Source of the DNA: Lachnospiraceae bacterium
Lineage (GTDB): Bacteria; Bacillota; Clostridia; Lachnospirales; Lachnospiraceae
Direction of reading: 5' to 3'
Length of the DNA stretch: 64,000 bases
Assembly: GCA_029224965.1 (NCBI GenBank)
Contig: JAQXVO010000010.1
Span: 1 to 64,000 of the forward strand
Part shown: piece by piece, positions 9,096 to 17,707 of the stretch
Numbering within the stretch: the stretch's first letter is position 1
Layout of the letters: the number at the start of each line of letters is the position of its first letter
Notes under the pieces: model-generated
What the model saw: the letters and a program-made list of their open reading frames with translations, nothing else
The model's database searches: none
Told to the model about the DNA's origin: nothing
Position numbers and translations under genes: made by a program

Positions 9096-11761
9096 GACTG
9101 GAAAAATGCTATATCAGCGGCTTCGGCCGGCTGAAGGACATGGAATTTGATTTTAAGCCCGGACTGAACGAGATCCTGGAAGAGAACGGCTGGGGAAAAA
9201 CGACCTTTGCCGTCTTTATCAAAGCCATGTTCTACGGCCTGATCTACAGCCCCAGGCGAAAGACCCTCACGGAACGGGAGCACTATATGCCCTGGGATCA
9301 GACCGCCTTCGGCGGAAGCCTTACATTTACCTCTCAATCCGGGACCTACCGGATCGAAAGGACCTTCGGAAAAAAGGAAAGCGATGACACCTTCCATCTC
9401 TTTGACCTGTCCACGGGTCTGGAGTCGGATGCCTACAGCAAGGACATCGGCCAGGAGCTTTTCGGCCTGGATCGGGACTCCTTCGAAAAGAGTATCTTTG
9501 TTCCCCAGTCAGCACCGGAAACGGAGATGACAGACAGCCTCAACGCCAAGATGGGCGGACTGTCAGAGGTCAGGGATGACATCAATTCCTTTGAAAAGGC
9601 CATCAACCGTCTGGAGGACGCACGGAAAAGCTATACCAGGCCCTCAAAGACCAATCCCGGATCTCTGATTAAAATCCGTGAGGAAATCCGGAAGAAACGG
9701 GCCATCGTTGAGGAAATTCCAGTTCTTACCGAGGCCTATGAGCAGAAAAAGGACCAGCTCAAGAAGAGAGAGGCGGAGCTCATGTCTCTCCAGTGGGAGA
9801 AGGCCAAGCTGACTCAGGATATCGCAGAACGGAGCCGGATGGAGCAGGCCCTGGGTGCCTATCATGAGAAAACTGCTCAGATGGAAAAGGATCATGAGGA
9901 GCTGTCGGGTCTGGATGATTTCTTTGTCCGGGGAATTCCAAGCCGGGAGGAAGAGGCCGGGGCGGATGAACTCGAGGCCGGCCTGGCCATTGCCAGGGCC
10001 AGCCTGAGCGATCACAGAGACAAGCTTCCTCCCATCGGGGAACAGGACCGGCTGACCCGGCTATTTGCGGACTCCATGCCGACCGAAGAGGATCTTTCCG
10101 AATATCAGAAAAGGGCCGACCGGCTGGGAGAGCTTCGCCTGCAGAGCCAGAGATCCGCACTGAGCGAAGAAGAGGCAAAGGATCTTCAGAACCTTACTGA
10201 ATATTTCCGGGCTGGAAAACCGACAGCGGAAGAGCTGACCATGATCCAGGAAAAGGAGCAGGAGAAGCAGCAGCTTCTGGGTCAAAGGAAGGTTCTGGAG
10301 GAAAATTATCAGAATAAGAAGGAAAAGGCGGGCCGGCCTGCAGCCTTCAAGGGCCTTCGTTCTCTCCTTACGGCCCTGGCCTTTATTTTCCTGGCCGGCG
10401 GTATTATTTTCTTCTTTGCCCTGGGCAGACAGGAGGGCAGAGGAATTTCGATTGCCTGCCTTGCCATCGCCCTGGTCCTTTTTTTATCACGGCTTCTCTT
10501 AGGCCATCAGATCCGCCGCAGACGGAAGGATCAGAAGCTACGAAGTGAGAAGGAAGAAAAGGACTATCAGAGCAGGATCGAAGAGATCTGTGAGTCTGTG
10601 GAAGAAGCGGAGAAGCTGGAAAAGCGTTTTATGGAGCGCTATCCGGGAGAGGCGGATCAGATTCTGGACCGGGTCAGAGAGGTTCAGAGAAAATATGACC
10701 GCTATGTCACTCTTAAGGAAAGAGAAAAGGACAAGCTGAGCGCTTCTGAAAATGTGCTGGATCAGCTTTCCGAGGAACAGCTTTCTCTCTATACGGAATT
10801 ACAGCACTATGCCGGTGCCTATGGCATGAACCTTTTTCATGATGCCTGTGAGAGAGAGCTTCTGAGCCGGATCGCAGCAGATCGGTCGGAAAAGCTGTTC
10901 CTGGACCAGAACCGGAAGGAGATCCGGGATCTGGAGGAAAGTGTCCGCGACAAGCAGGAACGTCTGACAGCTTATCTCGACCGTTTTCCTTTTTCTTCTG
11001 GGATGGAAAAGGCCACGGACAAGGAGAAGCTGGCGGAAATCCGCCGGCACAGAGAGCGCTATGTCTTCCTGACTGAGCAGACCGAGAAGCTTTCGAGGGA
11101 GCTGGAGGAAATGAAGAGCCAGTTCCCGCCTGCTTCACAGACGCCTTCCCCAATTTCGTCTATCGAAGAGATGCAGGAAAAGCAGGCGGCCATGGATCAG
11201 GAGATTGCAGAGCTCAACCGCTTTATCCAGAAGGATCTTGAGGGAGTGAATGAGGCTTCGGAAGTCCTGGTTAACCATGAGGATGAAAAGGATCGCCTGG
11301 CCGATGATCTGGAAGAGGAAAAACGTCTGGGTGAGAGACTGACTGTCATATCGAGAACCAAAGGCTATCTGGAGGCTGCAAGAAAGCGCTTCCTGTCCCG
11401 CTATATGGAGCCTCTTCAGGATGGAATGCAGACCTACCTGAATGAGATGTTTCCGAAAGACAAAATCCGGGTCAGTGAGGATGAATTTGAACTGGATATG
11501 GATCTGTCCATTCATTTCCGCCACCGGGGACAGACCAGATCCTCCGCATACCTTAGCAGCGGATGCCGGGATCTGACAGCTCTGGCTGCAAGGCTTGCCC
11601 TGGTAGATACCCTCTATCAGAAGGAACAGCCCATTCTGATTCTGGACGATCCCTTTACCAACCTGGATGCAGATAAGGTCAGGGCCGGGCTGAAGCTTCT
11701 GAAGAAACTGGGCGACAAAAGGCAGATTCTGTATTTTACCTGCCATGAGAGCCGGATCTAG
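9092..11761 (+). CDS. SbcC/YhaN-like coiled-coil AAA ATPase
   Basis: N-terminal GWGKTTF P-loop, long coiled coil, C-terminal LILDDPFTNLD Walker B; ATGA overlap with upstream gene. Confidence 0.88.
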   Translation: MRLEKCYISGFGRLKDMEFDFKPGLNEILEENGWGKTTFAVFIKAMFYGLIYSPRRKTLTEREHYMPWDQTAFGGSLTFTSQSGTYRIERTFGKKESDDTFHLFDLSTGLESDAYSKDIGQELFGLDRDSFEKSIFVPQSAPETEMTDSLNAKMGGLSEVRDDINSFEKAINRLEDARKSYTRPSKTNPGSLIKIREEIRKKRAIVEEIPVLTEAYEQKKDQLKKREAELMSLQWEKAKLTQDIAERSRMEQALGAYHEKTAQMEKDHEELSGLDDFFVRGIPSREEEAGADELEAGLAIARASLSDHRDKLPPIGEQDRLTRLFADSMPTEEDLSEYQKRADRLGELRLQSQRSALSEEEAKDLQNLTEYFRAGKPTAEELTMIQEKEQEKQQLLGQRKVLEENYQNKKEKAGRPAAFKGLRSLLTALAFIFLAGGIIFFFALGRQEGRGISIACLAIALVLFLSRLLLGHQIRRRRKDQKLRSEKEEKDYQSRIEEICESVEEAEKLEKRFMERYPGEADQILDRVREVQRKYDRYVTLKEREKDKLSASENVLDQLSEEQLSLYTELQHYAGAYGMNLFHDACERELLSRIAADRSEKLFLDQNRKEIRDLEESVRDKQERLTAYLDRFPFSSGMEKATDKEKLAEIRRHRERYVFLTEQTEKLSRELEEMKSQFPPASQTPSPISSIEEMQEKQAAMDQEIAELNRFIQKDLEGVNEASEVLVNHEDEKDRLADDLEEEKRLGERLTVISRTKGYLEAARKRFLSRYMEPLQDGMQTYLNEMFPKDKIRVSEDEFELDMDLSIHFRHRGQTRSSAYLSSGCRDLTALAARLALVDTLYQKEQPILILDDPFTNLDADKVRAGLKLLKKLGDKRQILYFTCHESRI

Positions 11762-11824
11762 CGCTTGACTTTTTATGGGGAGTTATTTAATATAATTACC
11801 GTTGCAGGAATTCCTGCAGCGCAT

Positions 11825-11895
11825 GCGGGTGTAGTTCAATGGTAGAACACCAGCCTTCCAAGCTGGATACGTGGGTTCGATTCCCATCACCCGCT
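11825..11895 (+). tRNA. tRNA-Gly (anticodon TCC)
   Basis: gcgggtgtagttcaatggtagaacaccagccttccaagctgg...gggttcgattcccatcacccgct folds as a cloverleaf; acceptor GCGGGTG/CACCCGC. Confidence 0.95.
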
Positions 11896-11925
11896 TTCGT
11901 GCTATAAAAAGCACATTACAGGTCA

Positions 11926-11998
11926 GCGCGAGTGGCTCAGTTGGTGGAGCATAACCTTCCCAAGGTTGGGGTCGCGGGTTCGAATCCCGTCTCGCGCT
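11926..11998 (+). tRNA. tRNA-Gly (anticodon CCC); prophage integration target
   Basis: gcgcgagtggctcagttggtggagcataaccttcccaaggttggggtcgcgggttcgaatcccgtctcgcgct. Confidence 0.93.
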
Positions 11999-11999
11999 T
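11985..11999 (+). repeat. attL core
   Basis: tcccgtctcgcgctt, identical to 46756-46770. Confidence 0.88.
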
Positions 12000-12008
12000 C
12001 TAACTAAA

Positions 12009-12052
12009 AGACCGGAAATCCTTTGAAATCAAGGGTTTCCGGTCTCTTTTTT
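12009..12052 (+). terminator. Prophage-carried intrinsic terminator downstream of the tRNA
   Basis: agaccggaaatcctt tgaaatc aagggtttccggtctctttttt. Confidence 0.8.
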
Positions 12053-12122
12053 ATTGCTTAGAATCAAAACAAGCGACAAATAAGCGACAAAAATTGGCGC
12101 TTTGTGTCGATCTCTGTCACTG

Positions 12123-13220
12123 TCAGAGGATGTGGACCTTTTCCAGCCTCTCACGATCCCGCTTCTTCATTCCTTTGGTGACGTGCATGTAGACCTCTCG
12201 TGTGATCTTGCTGTCAGAGTGTCCGAGCCTCCGGCTGATCGTCTCCAGGGGCACGCCCGCCTCTGCTAACATGGCCGTGTGTGTGTGCCTCAGGCTGTGC
12301 GGCGACAATCTCCTTCCGAGGATCGCCTCCGTGTTCTCTCGAAAATACTTCCCGTATACGTCATAGGTGATATACCCGCCGCCGAACGCGGGCAGGAAGA
12401 GATCCGACCGATAGCCAAACTTCAGCTCCTCCCGCTTCACAAAACGCCGGATCCGGTAGATGCAGTCGGCCAGCTCTGGCTGGACGTCAACGTCACGAGT
12501 CGAGGTGGCAGTCTTTGTCGTGCTGATCTGTCTCAGCGTCGGGCTGTATGTCTTCGTGACGTGGATCACGTCGTCAACGTCGGAATCTTCGAGGGCGATG
12601 GCTTCGCCGATCCGAAGTCCGGAGAGAATCAGGAACTCCGTGAGCAGCCGCCAACGCTCCACCGTCATGCCGTCCAGGAGCTTCGTGATCTCTTCATGCT
12701 CAAGGTACTTCTGCGCGTTTTTGACACGGACGGAGTCGGTCTTCTTCGGGATCAGCTTGTCGATGTATCGTATATCCTCAACGAGATCCATACGATACGC
12801 CCAGCGCATCCAGGCCTTAAAGCGCTTGAGCCTTTCATTGTATGTTACCGGCTCGGCGTCCAGGCGGTCCGCGACATAGGGCGCGGTGAGCCGGTCCGCC
12901 AGTGTGTCCTCGCCGAGCAGGCGGATGAGCGTGTTGAGGTGCTTGCGGTCGTTGTCGGCAGTCTGCGGCTTGAAATGCCTCGCCTGATGCTCCACGTATC
13001 GCTCCTGCAGGGCCTTTAGTGTGATGCTGCCCACTTGTCCGGATGCCTCGAAAACGTCCCGGATTTTGGCGCTCAGAGCGTCCTGTGCGGTCCTGTCGTC
13101 AACCTTTTTGTGTCCGGTCGGTGTCAGTGTGACGGTGATCCTTTTCCGCTGATCTGTCAGCGGATCCGTGTACCACTCGCCATACTGTACTCGGCCTGAT
13201 GGCAGTTTTCTTCTAAACAT
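12123..13220 (-). CDS. int: Prophage tyrosine integrase
   Basis: LSGLRIGEA, LSPHSLRHTHTAMLAEAG, RRLGHSDSKITREVYMHVT catalytic boxes; adjacent to attL. Confidence 0.95.
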   Translation of the reverse strand: MFRRKLPSGRVQYGEWYTDPLTDQRKRITVTLTPTGHKKVDDRTAQDALSAKIRDVFEASGQVGSITLKALQERYVEHQARHFKPQTADNDRKHLNTLIRLLGEDTLADRLTAPYVADRLDAEPVTYNERLKRFKAWMRWAYRMDLVEDIRYIDKLIPKKTDSVRVKNAQKYLEHEEITKLLDGMTVERWRLLTEFLILSGLRIGEAIALEDSDVDDVIHVTKTYSPTLRQISTTKTATSTRDVDVQPELADCIYRIRRFVKREELKFGYRSDLFLPAFGGGYITYDVYGKYFRENTEAILGRRLSPHSLRHTHTAMLAEAGVPLETISRRLGHSDSKITREVYMHVTKGMKKRDRERLEKVHIL

Positions 13221-13342
13221 GGTTCTCCCTTCCGGGGATCCGTGCTATAATAAATAGACATGGATTCCCTATTGCTTGCGGGTGTCTGTGTATCCTTCGA
13301 CTGTCGTCCTGATTGCAGCAGGACGGCGGTCTTTTTATGTGT

Positions 13343-13492
13343 TTATTTCGTCTTGGCCAGTATGCTGCAGATCTTTGTATACGTGGACCCGTCAATTCCG
13401 GGACTAAGATCCTCTGATAATACAGCGGTGGGTTTAATTTTTCTGGCCGACTCCATTCGTTTTACAGATTCGAAATCAAACTCAGTATCCAT
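13343..13492 (-). CDS. Small 49-aa prophage protein of unknown function
   Basis: MDTEFDFESVKRMESARKIKPTAVLSEDLSPGIDGSTYTKICSILAKTK*, preceded by gtaggaggtagg; below the ORF-track length cutoff. Confidence 0.5.
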   Translation of the reverse strand: MDTEFDFESVKRMESARKIKPTAVLSEDLSPGIDGSTYTKICSILAKTK

Positions 13493-13503
13493 GTTCCTAC
13501 CTC

Positions 13504-14097
13504 CTACTTTGTCTTATGATATACTCCAATCATTTCTCCAACGATAGAGACATTTTCAGGATCTTCAACAATCGGCTTGTAATTCGAATTGCAAGGCTGC
13601 AGAATAAGATGCTCTCCGGATCTGTATACCTTCTTGAGCACTGCCTCACAGGAGTCTTTAAGGACGACCCCGCAAACGGCACCGTCCTCAATGGGTATAT
13701 CTTTTTGTAAGAAAACAACATCACCATCTACAATTCCGGCATCGACCATACTATCCCCATGAACATAAAGGCAGCAATCTGCCCGAATCGAGTGATCTAC
13801 GAAAAAGTATCCGTCAAAGTTTGCCTCTGCATACACACCATTACCAGCGCATATTGTACCGAGAATTGGAACTCCATGAGCCGCGGGAACGCCGACATTA
13901 GAAAGCCCCATGATTTTTACCGGGCTTACTCCGAATATCTGAGCCATCATCTGTATCTTATCGGACGGGATATTCGTTACTATTCCGGATTCATATTTAT
14001 AGATAGTCTGCTTTGTAGTATGGAGCTTTTCTGCAAGCTCTTCTTGTGTCATATGATTTTCGAGACGAAGCTGTTTGATAATCTTTCCTTTATCCAT
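13504..14097 (-). CDS. Prophage repressor (XRE HTH plus S24/LexA-like domain)
   Basis: MTQEELAEKLHTTKQTIYKYESG HTH; VPILGTICAGNGV...LYVHGDSMVDAGIVDGDVVFLQK S24 peptidase-like motifs. Confidence 0.92.
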   Translation of the reverse strand: MDKGKIIKQLRLENHMTQEELAEKLHTTKQTIYKYESGIVTNIPSDKIQMMAQIFGVSPVKIMGLSNVGVPAAHGVPILGTICAGNGVYAEANFDGYFFVDHSIRADCCLYVHGDSMVDAGIVDGDVVFLQKDIPIEDGAVCGVVLKDSCEAVLKKVYRSGEHLILQPCNSNYKPIVEDPENVSIVGEMIGVYHKTK

Positions 14098-14137
14098 AGT
14101 CGTTAACCTCGATTAGTTTTATTTATAAAGTAACTTC

Positions 14138-14226
14138 ATTATATGCCATATATGGTTAAAAATCAATCAAAAATAGCTTGACAAGTTCCAAAAATGGTTG
14201 TAACCTAAGTAACGTATTAAGTTACT
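14138..14226. promoter_or_regulatory. Divergent lysogeny/early promoters with palindromic operator
   Basis: Minus strand: TTGATT-17-TATAAT (-10 at 14138-14143). Plus strand: TTGACA 14178-14183, 17 bp, TAACCT. Operator AGTAAC-N7-GTTACT at 14208-14226. Confidence 0.65.
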
Positions 14227-14260
14227 GCGGACCGCATAAATATGGAAGGAGGTGCAGCAA

Positions 14261-14461
14261 ATGGCAAACATCAATCTGCTAAAGGGTAAGATTGTAGCCG
14301 CCGGATTTACTCTTAACGGCTTCGCCAACAAGATCGGAATGCCTTATACGACATTTTCTAGGCGAATGAAGGCTCGAATTTTTGGATCCGACGAAATTGA
14401 AAAGATAGCCAGGGTCCTGAATCTGACAGCGGAAGAAATCCAGGCTATTTTTTTTAACTGA
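14261..14461 (+). CDS. Cro-like small HTH regulator
   Basis: MANINLLKGKIVAAGFTLNGFANKIGMPYTTFSRRMKARIFGSDEIEKIARVLNLTAEEIQAIFFN; divergent from repressor. Confidence 0.7.
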   Translation: MANINLLKGKIVAAGFTLNGFANKIGMPYTTFSRRMKARIFGSDEIEKIARVLNLTAEEIQAIFFN

Positions 14462-14463
14462 AG

Positions 14464-14482
14464 AGTAACTTTATAAGTTACT
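14464..14482. promoter_or_regulatory. Second copy of the AGTAAC-N7-GTTACT operator
   Basis: agtaactttataagttact, same half-sites and spacing as 14208-14226. Confidence 0.6.
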
Positions 14483-14498
14483 TTCAAGAAAGGAAAAC

Positions 14499-14708
14499 AT
14501 GGAAGACAAACAGGCAATATGCAATGCCCTAGCAAAAGCATTGCAGCTCACCAGAAACCACAGTGACCTGGTGGCCATAAGTTATGTAGCGGAAGAGGAT
14601 ATGGAATTTGTAATTATCCTCTGGATCGGCGGCACCTCAAAGCGGATCAAGGTCTCGATGGACTCGGGAACTGCAATGATCCGGGACATCCTGAACGGGC
14701 TTCGGTGA
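14499..14708 (+). CDS. Hypothetical early prophage protein
   Basis: Intact ORF with upstream gaaagga, same strand as operon. Confidence 0.55.
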   Translation: MEDKQAICNALAKALQLTRNHSDLVAISYVAEEDMEFVIILWIGGTSKRIKVSMDSGTAMIRDILNGLR

Positions 14709-14718
14709 GGAGGTTGCT

Positions 14719-14949
14719 ATGAAAAAGTACAGCCGAATCAAGAGATTGGCAGAGGATTTCGACGTCAGCACTCGCACGGTCGAGCGGAGACTCGTATGGA
14801 TCCGGATGCACTCTGACAGATATCCGAAAGATTCCATTAAGTACTTCGGCCGGATCCCTTACACAAGAAATGACGTCTTCCAGGATGCCATGTTAAACGG
14901 GAACAAAGTCGATGCCGGAATCCCGGTTGAATTTATCGAGGATGAATGA
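14719..14949 (+). CDS. Small putative HTH DNA-binding protein
   Basis: SRIKRLAEDFDVSTRTVERRLVWIRMHSDRYP resembles a winged-helix/HTH. Confidence 0.55.
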   Translation: MKKYSRIKRLAEDFDVSTRTVERRLVWIRMHSDRYPKDSIKYFGRIPYTRNDVFQDAMLNGNKVDAGIPVEFIEDE

Positions 14950-14950
14950 T

Positions 14951-15091
14951 ATGAAAAATAAAATTTTGAACCTGATCACCGAAATCGCCGTTGGAATGTT
15001 CCTGGTCTTTTGCTCGGGCCTCGATTCTAAGCCGAAAGGGGTTCTGATCTGCTTGATCGGAATGGCCGCCTGGATGTATTCGATGACATGA
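14951..15091 (+). CDS. Small membrane protein, paralogue of 15153-15350
   Basis: MKNKILNLITEIAVGMFLVFCSGLDSKPKGVLICLIGMAAWMYSMT*, parallel to MKNKILNGITELALSGVFIFPCCLESKPAGILISLIGLGACFAWIFLF. Confidence 0.55.
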   Translation: MKNKILNLITEIAVGMFLVFCSGLDSKPKGVLICLIGMAAWMYSMT

Positions 15092-15152
15092 TCTTGAACA
15101 TGAATCACATTGATGCCGGGATTCCGGTGGAGCCTTTTCGAGGTGAAAGATT

Positions 15153-15350
15153 ATGAAGAACAAAATTTTGAATGGAATCACAGAGCTGGCCTTGTCCGGG
15201 GTTTTTATTTTCCCGTGCTGTCTGGAATCGAAGCCGGCCGGAATTCTGATCAGCCTGATTGGGTTGGGAGCCTGTTTTGCATGGATTTTCCTTTTCCAGA
15301 AGGCAAACAGCGAGTTTGAGGAGGGTAATTTCAATGACCTGGATAACTAA
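15153..15350 (+). CDS. Small membrane protein, paralogue of 14951-15091
   Basis: Hydrophobic 65-aa ORF with upstream sequence repeated from the first copy. Confidence 0.55.
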   Translation: MKNKILNGITELALSGVFIFPCCLESKPAGILISLIGLGACFAWIFLFQKANSEFEEGNFNDLDN

Positions 15351-15498
15351 TCTGATCTGTTTCTTCTCCGGATGTTTTGTAGGCTCCGGCGTGGTGATGT
15401 TCGCCGTGGCGCTGGCCTACATTTCCAAGGAAGCGGACCGGCAGAATGATAAATATCCGAAGGAAGGAACGGAGGAAAAGAATGAGCACGATGTTTGA
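15334..15498 (+). CDS. Small membrane protein (DUF3789-like)
   Basis: MTWITNLICFFSGCFVGSGVVMFAVALAYISKEADRQND. Confidence 0.6.
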   Translation: MTWITNLICFFSGCFVGSGVVMFAVALAYISKEADRQNDKYPKEGTEEKNEHDV

Positions 15499-15988
15499 AT
15501 TAACTGCAACATTGAAGCAGTTTCTGGAGTTTGCTGAATCGGATGATATTGATGAGGAGGCATTTAATGACACGCTGGAAGCGATCACCGGAGAAGTCGG
15601 ACAGAAGGCCGACACTTACGTCTACGTGATCCAGTCGATGGACGGGAAAGAAAAATCCATTGACAGCATGATCGAAGCCTTACAGGCGAAAAAAGACCAG
15701 ATCAAGAAAGCAAAGGACCGGATGAAGGAACGGATCAAAGCAGCTGTCGAAGCTGTTCCGCCAGACGAGAAAGGCCGTCAGAGGATCAATGGCGATGTCT
15801 ACATGTTCGGGATCGCAAAGAATGGTGGAAAGCAGAATCTTGACGTTGATACGCTCCATGTTCCGGACGAGTATCTCAAGGTTGTTTATCAGCCAGATAC
15901 AGCAAAGATTAGAGAGGCCCTGGATAGTGGCAAGCATCTTTCCTTTGCTCACCTGGAAGAGCGTGGAACACATTTAACGATTAGATAA
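15482..15988 (+). CDS. Siphovirus Gp157-like protein
   Basis: LKQFLEFAESDDIDEEAFNDTLEAITGEVGQKADTYVYVIQSMDGKEKSID... Confidence 0.8.
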   Translation: MSTMFELTATLKQFLEFAESDDIDEEAFNDTLEAITGEVGQKADTYVYVIQSMDGKEKSIDSMIEALQAKKDQIKKAKDRMKERIKAAVEAVPPDEKGRQRINGDVYMFGIAKNGGKQNLDVDTLHVPDEYLKVVYQPDTAKIREALDSGKHLSFAHLEERGTHLTIR

Positions 15989-15999
15989 GGAGATCAGAA

Positions 16000-16644
16000 A
16001 TGATCACAGCGGAAGGAATCAAAAGCGTCAATGAGCGTGTAAAGAAGATCGAGGTCAAGGGAAAGAATTACACATGCGTGTCTGCCAGAGTGGCGGCATT
16101 CCGGGAGCTCTGCCCTCAGGGGACCATCACAACCGACATCATCAACATGGCGGATGGTGTTGTCACTATGAAGACAACGGTATCTGATGAGACCGGAAAG
16201 GTTCTGGCCACCGGAATGGCACAGGAAAAGGAATCATCCTCGTATATCAACAAGACTTCATACATTGAAAACTGCGAGACAAGTTCAGTCGGCCGTGCTC
16301 TCGGAATGCTTGGAATCGGCTCGGACGAGCAGATGGCAAGTGCAGAGGAGCTGGCCAATGCCTTGAACAATCAGAAACCGGGACAGAAGGCTGAGCCGAA
16401 GCAGAATGCAGAACAGAAACGAAGACCAACCACCATGAGTGATCCGATCAGCCCGGCAATGGTCAACACCTTAAAGGAAATGTGTAAGCACCACAACATG
16501 CCGGAATCGGTTCTCTTAGAGAGATATCAGACAGACAGTTTCCAGAAGCTCACAATGGCAAGCTGGAGAGACTGGTCGAACACCGGAAAAGAGTTCTTAG
16601 CAAAGTGGGATGCAGAGCATGGAAAAGATAACGGGGAAAGCTGA
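16000..16644 (+). CDS. Phage ssDNA-annealing/recombination-type protein (ERF-like, tentative)
   Basis: ETSSVGRALGMLGIGSDEQMASAEELANAL motif and position before a NinB-like gene. Confidence 0.5.
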   Translation: MITAEGIKSVNERVKKIEVKGKNYTCVSARVAAFRELCPQGTITTDIINMADGVVTMKTTVSDETGKVLATGMAQEKESSSYINKTSYIENCETSSVGRALGMLGIGSDEQMASAEELANALNNQKPGQKAEPKQNAEQKRRPTTMSDPISPAMVNTLKEMCKHHNMPESVLLERYQTDSFQKLTMASWRDWSNTGKEFLAKWDAEHGKDNGES

Positions 16645-17125
16645 AAAGATCCTTGTATTTCTCATGCATCAAGACCGGGATAAGATCTGGGATCTGTCAA
16701 TCCACAGGCAGAAGCGGAGCCTTTCCCAGAATTCCTACTACTGGCAACTACTGGGAAAGACAGCTGCAGCCTTAAAGATAGGCCGGGCGGAGCTCCACAA
16801 TCGGATGCTCCGGGATTACGGCCAGATCCAATGGATTGACGGCCACCCGGTCACAGTCGAGATCCCGGACACCGACAAGGCGGAAGAGATGGCATTAAAG
16901 GCCGATACCTTCCACATCAAGCCAACGGACCAGATCATTGAGAAGGGCGGACAGACCTATCGAGTGTACATCATGCTCAGAGGATCGCATGAGTACAACA
17001 CCTGGGAGATGTCGGTGCTTCTCAATGGGATGGTCCAGGAAGCTGAAAACGTTGGAATCGAGACCATGACACCGAAGGAGCTGGAAGAGTTACGAGAGTA
17101 TGAAGAAAAGCATCATCACAAATGA
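16610..17125 (+). CDS. NinB-like recombination protein
   Basis: HRQKRSLSQNSYYWQLLGKTAAAL and size/context. Confidence 0.6.
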   Translation: MQSMEKITGKAEKILVFLMHQDRDKIWDLSIHRQKRSLSQNSYYWQLLGKTAAALKIGRAELHNRMLRDYGQIQWIDGHPVTVEIPDTDKAEEMALKADTFHIKPTDQIIEKGGQTYRVYIMLRGSHEYNTWEMSVLLNGMVQEAENVGIETMTPKELEELREYEEKHHHK

Positions 17126-17384
17126 TCCCGGCTGTTTCGTATGCGGTTCAATGCCGACAGAGGTTCACCATATCATGTTCGGAAAGAATCGGAAACTGGC
17201 GGATCAGGACGGATTGATCGTTCCCCTCTGCCCGGAACACCACAGAGGGACCTTCGGAGTGCATGGAAAGTATGGCCACGATCTGGATATCCGGCTGAAG
17301 AAAACGGCTGAGACGGCATGGCTCAAGGAAACAGGGAAAACCACGGAAGACTGGATCAAGAGATACGGAAGGAGCTACCTATGA
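17100..17384 (+). CDS. HNH/DUF968-like small zinc-binding protein
   Basis: CFVCG..PTEVHHI...DQDGLIVPLCPEHHRG. Confidence 0.6.
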   Translation: MKKSIITNDPGCFVCGSMPTEVHHIMFGKNRKLADQDGLIVPLCPEHHRGTFGVHGKYGHDLDIRLKKTAETAWLKETGKTTEDWIKRYGRSYL

Positions 17385-17707
17385 TTACCGATTCGGAAAT
17401 TATCATGTTATACATTCCGGTTGGACATCAGAACGCAGTTGGCAGGGCTTATCTTTCCTCTGCCACAGGTATGTCTGATCGGGGAGTAAGAAATGCCATT
17501 CATAAGGCCAGAAGAATCAGGCCGATCCTGAACATGCAGGATGGACGCGGATATTACATCCCGGATTTAAGCGACGCATTTGACCGGGCAGAATTGAGAG
17601 ATTATATCCGCCAGGAAACCTCGAGGCTCATGTCTATCGGCTGTGCCTTGAAAGCAGCAAGGAATCAATATCGTGAAATTTGTCATTCAGATAGCACCGA
17701 GAACTAA
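17381..17707 (+). CDS. Hypothetical prophage protein
   Basis: ATG at 17381 overlaps upstream stop; coding-like composition. Confidence 0.5.
   Translation: MITDSEIIMLYIPVGHQNAVGRAYLSSATGMSDRGVRNAIHKARRIRPILNMQDGRGYYIPDLSDAFDRAELRDYIRQETSRLMSIGCALKAARNQYREICHSDSTEN

Noticed and set aside
11763-11800. tRNA promoter TTGACT...TATAAT
   Set aside because: Spacing is 20 bp in my count, too long to call confidently
13300-13345. Hairpin gactgtcgtcctg-attg-cagcaggacggcggtcttttt as a separate small RNA
   Set aside because: Imperfect stem; more simply a terminator between int and the 49-aa gene, direction unclear
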